A stretch of DNA of 38,394 bases from Rhizophlyctis rosea (GCA_027596075.1 JADGJC010000360.1:1-38394), one strand, 5' to 3'; positions 22,061 to 33,229 are shown, counted from the stretch's first letter. A program made the numbers and translations. The notes: generated by a model not told the origin, from the letters alone.

Positions 22061-23139
22061 TCCCCTACCTGTGCTCTGTGCACAATCATGCATGATGGAC
22101 ATGTGTAAAAAGACAAAAGAGAGACAATTTCGTATCGAGGATTGAGATGCAGAAGTTGTAAATGTGTTGCTCATGCTTGCATTTAACTCATGCCACTCGT
22201 CGCTTACATCAGTAGCTGTAACGGAATGCATGTTCATTGAATGGGTGCTTATCTTTGATTGTGACAGGTTTGGTTTCTTAGATGGATCTCCCCTCTGCGT
22301 GCGACAAATGCAAATTCGCTCAACACAACAAGAATAATAAAGGCAAAGAAAAGCAGTAGTGCGTGAAGTGGTGACCCGCATCGTACGCGGGCATTTTTAC
22401 TGTTACAATCAGGCAATGCTCAGTACCAAAGCCGTGACCCCACCTGGATTTGGCAACAGATCCTCCTGACGATCGATGATCTTCCTTATTGGCTCATAGG
22501 ATGGGTGATGATAATGCATCGAAAACAAAAAACATGGACCGTTATTATGAAGGACCAGGATATCCAAGTGTGTGCTGTTCTGGCATTCAAGGTTTGCTCC
22601 TCTAGCAGACTAGCAGACAGGTTACTAGGACCCTGGCGACGGCGAAGATGGGCTTACGTAAGTCAAATGATGGGCTTTTTGGCTGGCTGTTCCCGAATTT
22701 TCAACCGACGCGTTTTCGGTTCCACCATTCCTCCGGAGGCCCATCAGGCCGCATCAACATTGCCCACCCCAAACCATGGATTCGAAGCCCATCGGCCCAA
22801 ACTCAACAATCCTCAATTTCTCAGCCCATGCACTGGCCGGCTCCTCTTGCTGCGCGGCCGGGTCGCAAGGCTCAGACCGTGTGTAAAAAAAAGTTGATGT
22901 CATTTTCCTTGCATCGTTCCCATGTCGTAAATGGTTCGGAGGCGTGAGGGGTCTTTGCCCATTTTCGCGATGCCTCGGTCCATCGGTTGCTCCGCTGGAT
23001 TTTGCGGACCAATAACTGAAGGCTGCTTTATGAAGGAGCGTGTGCTGCTGCACATCTCCAGGCCGGAATTTTTCGTCAGCTTGTGGTGAGGTGGTGGAGG
23101 AGATCCAGATCCGCGTCAGGTTGGGATTGTTGGAAGGTC

Positions 23140-23148
23140 TATAAATAG
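23140..23148 (+). promoter_or_regulatory. Orphan TATA box
   Basis: TATAAATAG followed by a pyrimidine-rich leader (CATCTCATCGTCCTCACCTT) and, at 23221-23241, a TTTGATTTTCAG sequence like an intron end. This is the arrangement of a strong fungal promoter, but the first ATG downstream (23278) opens a frame of only six codons. Confidence 0.4.
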
Positions 23149-23259
23149 CCCCACCTCTGCTCTTTGGCATAACTCCACATCTCATCGTCCTCACCTTCCT
23201 TCCCACAACACCTCGTCATTCTTTGTTTGTTTGATTTTCAGTGACCGATCCAGCCTCAC

Positions 23260-23477
23260 CTCATAGAAGAGACACCAATGCGTCAATGCCCCTCGTAACT
23301 TGATGATATTCATCGATCACTGCTTTACTCGCGCTGGGTCCGCATTCACACTTTGGTCGTCGCCTTCTAGTTGGGAGCGCTGGAAATGCATTTCCCATTT
23401 GTTCGTTTTGTGCTTTTTTCACTTTGACAGTTTTCTACTCTTTCTGTTCGCGTTCTCATAGAAGAATCACCAATGCG
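23260..23477 (+). repeat. 23-nt direct repeat around two ATGs
   Basis: CTCATAGAAGAGACACCAAT plus GCG at 23260-23282 recurs at 23455-23477 with two differences (195-nt period). Both copies contain CACCAATGCG, a good fungal start context. The second ATG (23473) opens a 113-codon frame with a hydrophobic centre but no recognised domain. Confidence 0.6.
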
Positions 23478-24861
23478 CCGAACCTGTCCTGAACATACCT
23501 CTGGTGTGTCAATCTGTGCAGAGTTCAACACGTTGGTGGTGGCTTCTACTGGAGTGCTTCTTCTCATGCTGAGAAAAGCTTTATCTATCAGTTTACTCTT
23601 GCATTGCGTATTCATCTTACGTCGCGGTGTCTGCCTTGCGTTAACAGATTTGACAGACATTCGTCCCGAGTCCCAAGTTTCCATACCACACAAATGCAGC
23701 ACCCACCGTTGGCAGTCGATCCGCATCTTCATGATGGATGGACTTGCACGGGTCATCAGTGGAAGCTTCCGTACAAAAAAACTGACGAACATTGCATTTC
23801 TAATTTTTCAATGACATTCGTTCACGGTTGCTACGCCACGTCCTGGCTGGAATGCATATGTCTGGTTATGTGGCTTGAGGAAGAAGGTTATGGGCAACTG
23901 ATCGCCGATCATTCATATTGGCTGGCCAGTAGTTGAGTGGTTACGGCGGCTTGAATGCATGATGATCTGGAGGTCGGATGTTCCACGTCGCTGGACGCCC
24001 TTGACACAGGCCGTAACTCCATTTTTTGCTTTTTTTTGGTTTCCCTCTTTGGGTGGCTGGATCGTAATGAAAATTGTCCGCGTCATCCTTGGACAGCATT
24101 GACACATGACGCGAGACCAGTGAGGCCCTTGAAAATTGACTCTTCCCCACGAATTTTTTGTTTCGCTTCATGGGAATGAGCGGGGTGGAATACACATAAT
24201 GAACATCGTCGGCTAGTTTCCACTTCGCCTTTTGACCTCATTGAAATGACCGATCTTTGCTTTATGCACCCTGAATGTTGACACCCGAGCCTCTCACATA
24301 AGTACCCAGAAATCATTCGCTTCAAGAAAAACAGTCCATGATTTCTTTTCTTTTGAAGTGGAGACGCTGGGGTAAAGTGGGTAAGGAAGCGGGGCAGCAA
24401 CGAAGTGATTCAAATGCGCAGTCACTGGTGGGTAATGTAGCTAAATGAGTATAAGTGCCACCCGAATTCACACCTCGCCACCCTTGCCGCAATCGCATTT
24501 CACTCGTGACAAGGTGACTCCGCACCACAGCACCACAGCCAGCCATTATCCAATTTGGATTTGAAAGGCCTTGCAAAAGCTTTCTTCACTTCATCGCTTT
24601 CCAAAAAAATCTAATTTCATAGTCACCCGACAATAGAAGAGAACCGCTTAAACTCAAAGTATAGCAACTTCTCATCTACTTGAATACTGCTCTACGAACG
24701 TAACATCGTCGTACATCAGTCGCTTTTGACAACCGAAAAGAACTTCATTCGCTTTCCCAAGCCGGTTTCGCTAGTTCTCTCGCAACATACTGTCCGTGAG
24801 AGAAAAGAACATAGCCGAACGGTGAACAGCCTAGCATCACAGTAGACTGTGTTTCCGATTG

Positions 24862-25142
24862 GTGAGTTGGCGTTGACGCTCCAGGGTGGGGTACAAGGGA
24901 TGCAATGTCAATATGGTACAGCGGTATCGCCATCTGAATGGGTGAAAACGGAGACAACACTTGAGGATGCAGCTAACAGTTGCAGCAACTGCATCCATGA
25001 AATATTACCAGCTGTTGTATCAGCCGGAAAGAGCTCCAGAATGCATTTTTTGTTGTCGAAGTCGGAATCTGCAGAAGTTGCTAATTTGGAGTCGAAGGGC
25101 AGTTCTTCCTTACAACGTATCTAACATTCCGTTCAATTACAG
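24862..25142 (+). other. Putative 5'-UTR intron of the Ariadne ligase gene
   Basis: GTGAGTTGGC donor at 24862 and TTCAATTACAG acceptor ending at 25142, 49 nt before the ATG. The region in between has an open frame continuous with the gene, but the extra N-terminus it would add has no family counterpart, so an untranslated intron is the simpler reading. Confidence 0.4.
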
Positions 25143-25191
25143 ATCGCAAATTTCACACGAACATCTTCAACTTTTCAAAAACCAGCTCATC

Positions 25192-27014
25192 ATGTCTGAA
25201 ATGGACTATGAGGACGAGTACTTGGATGATGACCTGGAGGAGGACTTGGACCAATCAGGCGGGGACGATGATGACGATGACATGGAAGACTACGAAGGGT
25301 CCGACAACGACGACGACTATGACGAAGACAACTCCAGTTTCGACCCCGTCGTCGCCGACAAAGACCGGAAGAAGCCCTACGAAGTCGACTTCACCGTCTA
25401 CTCCATGCAGGACATCCTACAATTCCAGGACAAAGAAGTTTCCCACGTATCCTCCCTCATCGGCTGCCGACCAGAACATGCGGCAACACTGCTACGGCAC
25501 TTCCGGTGGAACAAGGAGCGGTTGGTGGAGCAATACATGGACAAGCCGGACGCGGTTGCGAAGGAGGCTGGGGTCATCCTTGATACGTCCAAACAACCGA
25601 AGTTCATGCCCGTGCCGGGATTCATGTGCGATATCTGTTGCAACGATGAACCCGGACTACTGACGCTGGCCTTGTCGTGCAATGACCGGTTCTGTCGGGA
25701 CTGTTATGAACATTACTTGACACAAAAGATCACGGAGGAGGGGGAGAGTCGGCGGATCCAATGTCCGGCGTCGGGATGTAAGGTGGTGGTGGATGAAAAG
25801 ACGGTAGAAACGGTTGTAAAGCCAGAAGTATTAACAAAGTGAGTGCGGGCATTGGATGTCTTCTCTCAACGTTTCAGCACTTCAAGGATCATCATTGCTC
25901 ATACGTTCAAATCTAATCAGATACAAGAACCTCCTCCTACGCACATACGTCGACGACAACGACCACCTCCGCTGGTGCCCAGCCCCCAACTGCGAATACG
26001 CCGTCGAATGCACCGTCCCCTTCTCAACCTTCACCGAACGCGTCCCCTCCGTCCAATGCAAGTGCGGCTGCAAATTCTGCTTCGGCTGCGGCCTCTCGGA
26101 TCACCTCCCCTGCATCTGCCCGCTCGTCAAATTGTGGATCAAAAAGTGCGAAGACGATTCGGAGACGGCCAACTGGATCAGCGCGAACACGAAGGAGTGC
26201 ACAAAATGCAATTCGACGATTGAGAAGAACGGGGGGTGTAATCATATGACGTGCCGGAAATGCAAATATGAGTTCTGTTGGGTCTGCCAGGGGCCGTGGC
26301 AGGAGCATGGGACGCAGTGGTACAACTGCAATCGGTTTGATGAGAAGAGCAGTCATGATGCTAGGGACAGTCAGGCAAAGTCGAGGGCGGCGTTGGAACG
26401 ATATTTGCACGTGAGTATCTTGTGCTCTTGTTTCTTTTGTTTCTTTTTGCTCGTTGCACATTTGGTTAACACATGGGGTTTTATATTCCATCTCCACCAT
26501 CGCCACTCCGACAACGTACTGACCCTGACACATCATTCGCGAACCACAGTACTACAACCGCTACGCCAACCACGAACAATCCGCCAAACTCGACAAAGAC
26601 CTCTACGAAAAGACCGAAAAGAAAATGGAAGAAATGCAACTCAGCTCCAAGCTCTCCTGGATCGAAGTCCAATTCCTCAAGAAAACGGTGGAAGTCCTCC
26701 TTGACGCGCGGACGATCCTCAAATGGACGTACGCGTTCGCGTACTACCTCAACCGGGACAACATGACTGCTATTTTCGAGGACAATCAGCGGGACTTGGA
26801 GATGGCGGTTGAGACTTTGAGCGAGTTGTTGGAGAAGCCTATTGAGCCGGAGGGTATTACGGAGTTGAGGCAGGCGGTTTTGGATAAGAGTGGGTATGTT
26901 ACGAAGAGGAGGGAGGTGCTTTTGACGGATACTGCGAAGGGGTTTGAGGAGGGGAGGTGGAAGTATAATGTTATGGCGAGGGCGAGTGGGGTGCCGGTTG
27001 TTGAGGAGAGTTAG
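25192..27014 (+). CDS. Ariadne-type RBR E3 ubiquitin ligase
   Basis: Three exons (25192-25838, 25921-26410, 26550-27014) give 533 residues, the usual Ariadne-1 length. Introns are 82 and 139 nt, both with GTGAGT donors. Order: acidic N-terminus (1-50), UBA-like segment (about 80-125), RING1 from C146 (CDICC), in-between-RING with CKCGCKFCFGC and HLPCIC, RING2 from C309 with the catalytic Cys C322 in NGGCNHM, followed by FCWVCQGPW, and the C-terminal Ariadne helical domain (377-533), which in family members autoinhibits the catalytic Cys until a neddylated cullin-RING ligase binds. Acts in cytosol or nucleus, receiving ubiquitin from an E2 as a Cys thioester before transfer. Oddity: in RING1 the usual C-x-H zinc ligands are C163-N-D165, so the His is Asp. 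The start ATG 25192 sits just before the acidic stretch. Downstream, at 27587, is an F-box gene; the link may be chance. Confidence 0.95.
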
Positions 27015-27207
27015 ATGGGTGATGGTGATGATGTGTGGGGGTGGGGGTGGAGGGGTGGGGATGGTAGCTTAGCATAAATAGCAAGTTTGGAAATGTTTTA
27101 TGTAAATATCAACCTGATTGGGGTGCCGTTGCTTTGCATTTAATGGTTTGCAGGTATGGAGTCTCTCACCATATTTGGGCAAACATCAACCGTGTGGGCT
27201 GCTGCGA

Positions 27208-27268
27208 TCACGTGCCACTTGAAATGGACGCTCTGGCCTCCAGACCACCCATTTCGAGTGGCACGTGA
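27208..27268. repeat. 61-nt inverted repeat with CACGTG at both ends
   Basis: Arms 27208-27227 and 27249-27268 are 20 nt long with a single mismatch. The 21-nt spacer contains a second, inner stem TCTGG/CCAGA (27232-27236 with 27240-27244) around a CCT loop, so the strand folds into one long hairpin. Each arm starts with TCACGTG, the bHLH E-box core, on opposite faces. It lies about 190 nt after the Ariadne stop and 320 nt before the F-box start. Confidence 0.85.
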
Positions 27269-27586
27269 CCTTGCGTTCTTGGGAAGTTGGGAAGTTGGGG
27301 CTGATCAGGGAACTGATGGAGTGGACAGCGATCTGCAGGGATGGGACCCACGATTCCGCGAAACACCCAGCTTTCTCACGTCCATCATCTTCATGTGCAC
27401 ACAGATCAGTTCACCACTGTGAGACACTTAGTCAGTCGACACCAGCCCTTCCTTGTTGCCTCTTGCTGCTTAGACATCATAGTACGGTCAGCGCTGCGCA
27501 CGTTTCATAAGTATTGAACTGGTGGGTACATGCTCCATGACATAGCACAACACTCCCCTTCGTGAAGTCCAAACTGCTCAAAAGCG

Positions 27587-28840
27587 ATGACAAGTCTAAA
27601 GAATTCAAAACTCCCCGCAGCGCCCTCCCAAATGATTCACAAATTGCCACGACACGTTTCGGCAACGATCTTGGTCCTCGCCGCTGACAAAAATCACTCC
27701 GAACGCCCAAACGCAGGGGACTGGAAAGCAGCTTTCCTTCTGGCTCAAGTTTGCAAAGATTGGAGGACTGTTATGTTAAATGCTCCGCCGGGGAATAGTC
27801 TGCAACCCTTTCCAAACGTCGTTGGCCTCGAGCTTGGACTCGCAGATCCAATCCGATGTGACGCATTGCGATCCATTTCCCTCACCTCCAATCCCCACTC
27901 ACAAGCTTTCGACACCGTGCTCCCGCGTATCAAAGTCGAACAAGTACAAGTTCTTGAGCTCCACGAGCATATGGGCAGCAGGTCTTCGGGTTCAAGGACG
28001 CTTAGTCGATTGGCCTCCTATTTTGCCACTTGTAAGGAGCCTTTACGTATCCGCACCTTTTTCCTCACTACGGGTTCACTTGCCGACCTTGCCGCTGTCG
28101 GTGCACTTCAGAATGTTCTGGACGCTCTTTCCAATTCCCCTCTCAAACGTCTCAGTATCCGAGCGAGTAATGGCCGACTCCTCCGTTCTTCTGCTAGCCT
28201 CGATTTCAGATACATTTACCCTCAATTGCAACAACTCACAATCTCCGACGCCCTCTCCTTCCGTAATCTTGCAGGCTCCGCACCCAATCTCCAGCAGCTA
28301 GAGTTTTTCAATGATGGTCCTTACACGGAGGATCACCAACCTATTTGGCCACCGCTTTCCATGAAGGAGACTAGTCTAGCCTCTCTGCAGAAGTTGACAT
28401 GGACGGGCGACCAATGGGGCAATATCATCCCCACCTTTCCAGCCAAAACGCTTTCGACTATCACGGAGCTGCTGATTTACATGAACGATGGCGACAGCAT
28501 TATACCGTATGTTGCGAACGTCTTTCCCATCCTTCCATCCGTTCAACGCCTTCGTATAACATACAAAGCCATCCATGCCACACATGCTTTGACGTTAACC
28601 GATCTGTCGCAAGCTCTTTCGACGGCTTCATCTACCCTCCGAGTTCTCGCTGTCCCTGTCTTGGACTACGACGCAGACACTATCATTAGCATCTTGTTGG
28701 CAAATCCGCATCTGGTGGAATTATATCTGATAACTTTTGATCAAAAGGAATCATACGACCTTGCTCACATCCGCGCAGCCACAGATGCTAGCTTCAATGT
28801 CCGTAGCGCTCAGAACACTAGAGTATTTTTGACGGATTGA
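27587..28840 (+). CDS. F-box / leucine-rich-repeat-like protein
   Basis: A single intronless 417-codon frame, unusual among the intron-rich genes here. Residues about 16-65 look like a divergent F-box: IHKLPRHVSATILVLA, then AAFLLAQVCKDWRTVML, ending with the typical VCKDWR. The rest carries irregular leucine-rich segments (VQVLELHEHM, LKRLSIRAS, LQQLTISDA, LQQLEFFND, VQRLRITYK, LRVLAVPVL, LVELYLITF), as in fungal F-box proteins whose LRR-like part recruits substrates to an SCF ubiquitin ligase. Substrate unknown. The chosen ATG gives 15 residues before the F-box; Met16 is an alternative start. No upstream TATA element is evident; the CACGTG inverted repeat lies 320 nt upstream. Confidence 0.8.
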   Translation: MTSLKNSKLPAAPSQMIHKLPRHVSATILVLAADKNHSERPNAGDWKAAFLLAQVCKDWRTVMLNAPPGNSLQPFPNVVGLELGLADPIRCDALRSISLTSNPHSQAFDTVLPRIKVEQVQVLELHEHMGSRSSGSRTLSRLASYFATCKEPLRIRTFFLTTGSLADLAAVGALQNVLDALSNSPLKRLSIRASNGRLLRSSASLDFRYIYPQLQQLTISDALSFRNLAGSAPNLQQLEFFNDGPYTEDHQPIWPPLSMKETSLASLQKLTWTGDQWGNIIPTFPAKTLSTITELLIYMNDGDSIIPYVANVFPILPSVQRLRITYKAIHATHALTLTDLSQALSTASSTLRVLAVPVLDYDADTIISILLANPHLVELYLITFDQKESYDLAHIRAATDASFNVRSAQNTRVFLTD

Positions 28841-29516
28841 AGGGCTGGTATATAGTGCACGTCTCATCGATAGGAAAGTTGATGACTGATCCATGTGAAA
28901 CGAATAGCCTGGGATTTCCTTTTTTTTGGTTGTGCGCAGGTCACTGATAGTGTTAGCTTAACAAGATGTTTGTACGTTGTTTAACAATATTGTAAACATG
29001 ACGAAGCTCCTATGTCCGACCTTTGTGGAGAGCCAGAGCAGACAGGATGGTTGCTTGAAGCGCTAAAAAAAGAACACTACCGACAAACCCAATTGACATC
29101 AAAGCGCACCGTGAAGAGACGCGAAAAACAAACCATGAAAGACAAAACAGTATCGAAAATTGAAACACTTTCCCCCGCCTTCTAACTCTATGCACTATAT
29201 AAAACCCATTTCTGCAGAATCTATCAAATTTTCACATAACTCGCGCAGACCCGGTGCGGCACCGGACCACTCGGCAATCCTCCAACACGCAAAGGAAAAG
29301 ACCATACAAAGTCAAAAGGAAATAAAATGCAACGGCTAACACTATCTACAGAAAGCTATCTACACCACTATCATGCACCGCCCTTCCCTCTCAAACATTC
29401 ACCCCCTCAGCGCCTGCCGCCGTCCCATTCTCCTGTTCCCCTCCATCAACGACATCTTCCCCAACCGGAACAATATCCCCAAAAGATTCATGTGGCCCCC
29501 CATCCCCCTGTTCCAC
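28841..29516. other. Convergent intergenic region
   Basis: Lies between the 3' ends of the F-box gene (plus) and the coiled-coil gene (minus). It holds a TATATAAAA-like element near 29195 and a near-perfect palindrome at 29251-29265, but the plus-strand frames that follow are antisense to the coiled-coil gene and not supported. Confidence 0.5.
29251..29265. repeat. 15-nt palindrome CCGGTGC-G-GCACCGG
   Basis: Seven-base arms around a single G, in the convergent region downstream of the coiled-coil gene. Possible protein-binding site; too tight a loop for a stable RNA hairpin. Confidence 0.5.
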
Positions 29517-31834
29517 CTACCCAACGATATTCTCCCCAACCGAAACAACATCCTCCCCCCCGCCACCGTTCCGACTCCGTTCTTCTTGGTCGTCAGCGTC
29601 AATCCGGCCAAGAAGCTTCATTATCTCCTCTCTATACACGTTCCTGTTTTCACGATTCGTCGCTATTTGCTTTTCCAATGCAGCATTGTGCTGCTTCAGC
29701 TCCGTATTCTCCGTCTGCAGCTTCTTAATATCCGCCGCCAACAACATCCGAGCCTTGGCATCTTCTTGCTGATTCGCCGTCAACTCGTCCACCTCATTCT
29801 GACGGGCTCGTGCCAATGTTTCCATAACCTCAAAGTCCTTCGATAAATCGTCTGCTCGTTCCTTCAATAGCTGCTTCTGACCATCAATCTCACTCTGCTT
29901 CTTGCGCCAATCCGCCCACTGTGATTTCTGACGTTGACACTCTTCCCTCAGCCTTCGTCCTCCTCCGATCCGAATCCAATTTCTGTTGAAGCAGCTTCCG
30001 ATACACCCCGTACGAACCTCCAATCCTCTCCTCAAACCCACCCAACACCTCCTCCGCCCTCTCGTTCCAACCCTCCACCGGACCCAACATTCCCACACAG
30101 TTCAAACAATCATCGATCCCGTCCATCATCTTGCGCCATTCACCCCCACCAAACCATTTCAAATTTCCAACTGCTTCACCGACGTGGAATACTACCAATG
30201 ATTTGTTCGCGCCGTTATCGTGATCGACCGTCAAAAGTTTTGCCGCCGGAATGTAGTGCGTCCGTTGGGTTGTGTCGACGAGTTTGAGTGCAGGGAAAGG
30301 TTGTTGTTCACTTCCAAAGTGAAGAAGTTGTCGACCAAAAGGCACTCCCGCCGCGATGCTGATTTCGTCCACAAATCGTCTGGGCGCCTCATGCTTCACA
30401 TCGTGTCGTCTTGGAAGGTCCATATCGAAACCATTGCTCTCCGCTATAATACCGGCATTGACAAGACTCAAAGGACTAATAGTCCGGCGATAGACAATGG
30501 TCTCGAACTCAATCTTCTTTTCTTTCAACGCCCGCTTCTGCCTCACCGAAATGGCTCCCTCGGCTTCCTCATCCCCTTCTTCGGCTTCATAGACCGCGAT
30601 GATGCGGATGAGTGAGTCGACATTGTGTGTGTGGGACGTGAACCCGAGGGTTGCGGATAGTTGAGCTGGCAGTGTGTTCGTTATGAGGAGAACGTTGAAT
30701 TTGAATTCACGGAGGGTGTTGGAGTCTGTGATCCCTTGTGGTACCCAGTAGGGCGAACCGTCCGAAGGAGCGAGGCCAAATATGCGGGAGTTCGGAAAAC
30801 CTAAGACGAGAATGTTGGAGGTCAGGAACGTAATGTGACTGAGATACATATGTGCTTTGACATACGCCAGATATCAAGGCAACCTTTGCCAACGCAAGCA
30901 CGATCCGCATTTCGGACACAGCATGAGTTGTGCTGCTTTTCAAGGATTCCTCAAAGAAATGTGCGGGGTAGGTCTGATCGAATGCAGTCATAGCTTTTGA
31001 AACAAAAGGATGAGTGAAATCGCACCATGCGTCGAAAGAATAGTCCTCGATAATTACCGTCGTTGTCCATCACCTCCAGACTAACCTCACTCTCTTCAAA
31101 AGCGACCCCAACCCTTTCACAACCCTCCCAGCACAATCGGATCCCCGCCAACCAACTCGTTAAAGCACTCCCTAGTATGAGCACCCGTTTACCCGCGTGT
31201 GGCGTATCCATTGATGCCGGCACCGAAAAACTCTTTCCCAACACGTCCCAGAAATCACCGAGTGCCCCGCAGCGCGGTTCCGTGACGTCCCGTAGTAATG
31301 TATAAGAACCGAATGGAGTTAGGTCCATTGCAGGGATCGTCGATTCGGACAATGATCTGCACGCTTCCAGCCATTTTCGTGAGGGTAGATGTCGGAAATG
31401 TCAGGATGATTCGCGATCATGGATGCAGACTTGCATCACAGCGGCGTAGTGATCACAAGACATTCAAGGGATCACTTGATAGACAAACTCACATTGAACG
31501 CGGCCAAGGCATCTTCTGGAGTTTGGGCTTCAATAAAATCACAAACAAGAAGTTTTATTCGCTCAGAATCGCCGGGCAAGGGGGGATTGGTGTCATCAGC
31601 CATTGGTGCTGCTCCGGTCGCCAGCCATCCATCTTTCATCTTCAGACACTTATGATGAAGTGCAGTTCCCGATCGCTTTCCCCCGAATATTGGATGTTGT
31701 GCCAACTCGTCGAATATGGCAATGCGTGACTGCGTGTCGGCTGCTTCAATCTGCTGCAAGTTCTTTATCCACCACAGTTTCATATATGCTAGCTCCTCCG
31801 GCGAATAATCGTCGGCTTTGGTGGATTTGGCCAT
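29517..31834 (-). pseudogene. Hypothetical coiled-coil protein gene with three frame breaks
   Basis: Coding-like blocks run in one order. Block 1 (31834-31493, ATG 31834) is a 114-residue segment with a weak Myb/SANT-like pattern (SPEELAYMKLWWIKNL, GGKRSGTALHHKCLK) ending at a good GTGAGT donor. Block 2 (about 31375-31058) contains GKRVLILGSALTSWLAG. Block 3 (30993-about 30866) follows a 64-nt intron. Block 4 (30800 to about 29957) is the long central region. Block 5 (about 29960-29517) is a strongly predicted coiled coil (heptads rich in L, E, K, Q) with an acidic/Gly tail. The frame does not carry through at three joins: block 1 to 2 has no acceptor in the right phase; block 3 to 4 fits only with a GC donor or a 1-nt shift; block 4 to 5 is a +1 shift inside the coil at about 29957 with no room for an intron. 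I do not recognise the family. It may be a pseudogene, or assembly errors may sit here. Confidence 0.5.
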
Positions 31835-32624
31835 TATCGCGAGTCGGACGTGATGTTACAGACTGATGTTGTTTGAATTCTAGTGAAACGACCGATGAGA
31901 ACTGCGTTCTGACGTGCAGTTGGTTGAGGAGAGAAGCAAGGAAATCACGCGCAAAAGTCCGGAGCAAATACTAGTCGTTCATTTATTATGCGGATAGGGT
32001 TACGTACCTAGACCGCTACAGACGGAGTAGCTATTGAGACCAATAAGTGAATTGATTTGACGAGTGTGCGTTTAAGTGAGAATATAGCTTCGGGGAAGAA
32101 GACGCATCGGAACATTCGATAGTGCTATTTGAATGATGTGCTTCTTTCCGAAGGCGGGACGGGGTCCGTGTTGCCTATGGTAGCTGGGTTGTTTACAGAT
32201 GCAGAATGTCGTTTTGAGTTGGGTGGAAGGAGAGCGCCGGTGTTCGCACTCAATGAGAATCAACAGGCTGTTTGCGCACAGCACAACTATTTGTAGAAGA
32301 TGGCAGGGAAATACCTTTCACGATAACGCGATTTCGACAATGAGGGGAGTAGATCAGTTAAAAGGGAGGCGGGGAAGTTGACAAGCTCATGACAGGTGGC
32401 TTAGACACTGGCCCTGGATGCCGACGAAATGCTGTGCCTCCAATCACTCGCACGACCCAGATGGCAGCTTCCCAGGAGCTTCGCCGGCTTGTTTGGTTTG
32501 ACCCTGTGGAAGTGCGGCTGGTGCCAGTTTATTGGATCCACGGAAGTCACGAGAGCATACACTGGCATCATCCTCTGGAAAGCGATAGCTTATTAGCTTG
32601 GAAGAGTGTTACCAGCTCCGTTTT

Positions 32625-32644
32625 GTCTGTCTGTCTGTCTGTCT
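32625..32644. repeat. (GTCT)5 microsatellite
   Basis: Five perfect GTCT units, followed at once by two copies of GTGTGCCATT. Confidence 0.9.
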
Positions 32645-33175
32645 ATGTGTGCCATTGTGTGCCATTGTGTGGGTCGGTGGTAATGGCAGTGGCGCAGTGA
32701 TCAACCCACTGATCTTTGATGACTGGACAGATGGTGAGCCTTCCTTGCATGATTATGTAAGGTACTGCGCCTTCAGCCACAAAGCGCCACATCATCGGAC
32801 AATATCCTGGGGGCCACGGGAGTTGTTGCGCATAAGAGCTTGGATCTTTTTGGAGCGTGGACCATCCTCATGACACAAGAATGCGTACCCTGTTTTTCAG
32901 GGGACGGCCATCAGGCCGGAGCTGGGGCGGCTTGGCAGGTTCCGAAATGTCCCACTTTGTGTCATGAGGTTGCCCGCGCGCGAACAAGGACCTTCCGTCG
33001 GAAGTGCTTGAATCCCTTTCGGAGTCGCATTGTTTGGTTAATCACTTTCGCAGCTTGCATCAGACGACTTCCGAATTGCCGATTTGAAGCTATCAGCCAC
33101 GTCCACATACCACTCCCACATCCCTGTCCCATGCGACTTTCAACACTACCTTCCCTCGGCTGTAAGACATGAACC

Positions 33176-33223
33176 GATTCACTGCATTGGGCAACTCACC
33201 GGGTTCGAGCCCCGGGTGAATCA
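33176..33223 (+). ncRNA. tRNA top-half (minihelix)-like element
   Basis: GATTCAC (33176-33182) pairs perfectly with GTGAATC (33216-33222) as a 7-bp acceptor stem. Inside its 3' strand is a perfect 5-bp T-arm, CCGGG-TTCGAGC-CCCGG (33199-33215), with a canonical B box, and an A follows at the discriminator position. Where a D-arm and anticodon arm should be there are only 16 nt (33183-33198). Both stems are exactly tRNA length, so this could be a tRNA retaining only its top half: a relic, a tRNA-like RNA, or a lucky inverted repeat. Confidence 0.4.
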
Positions 33224-33229
33224 ATACCT

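Larger units (their letters stand above)
22061..24861. other. Gene-poor block with an orphan promoter-like segment
   Basis: No supported gene; frames up to about 150 codons lack domains. The notable part is 23140-23480 with a TATA element and a duplicated start context, listed separately. The 3' end is the upstream region of the Ariadne ligase gene. Confidence 0.5.

Noticed and set aside
22754..23206. 150-codon minus-strand frame
   Set aside because: No domain; crosses the orphan promoter region on the opposite strand and has no splice or codon support.
24961..25191. In-frame N-terminal extension of the Ariadne ligase
   Set aside because: It lies within a likely 5'-UTR intron (GTGAGT at 24862, TTACAG at 25142), and Ariadne proteins begin with the acidic stretch that starts at ATG 25192.
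25192..28840. Ariadne ligase and F-box gene as a functional ubiquitin cluster
   Set aside because: Both belong to the ubiquitin system, but two common gene families side by side on one strand is weak evidence, and the 570-nt gap suggests separate promoters.
29327..30287. Pro/His-rich plus-strand frames
   Set aside because: Antisense to the coiled-coil gene; the TATA-like element at about 29195 does not make them credible.
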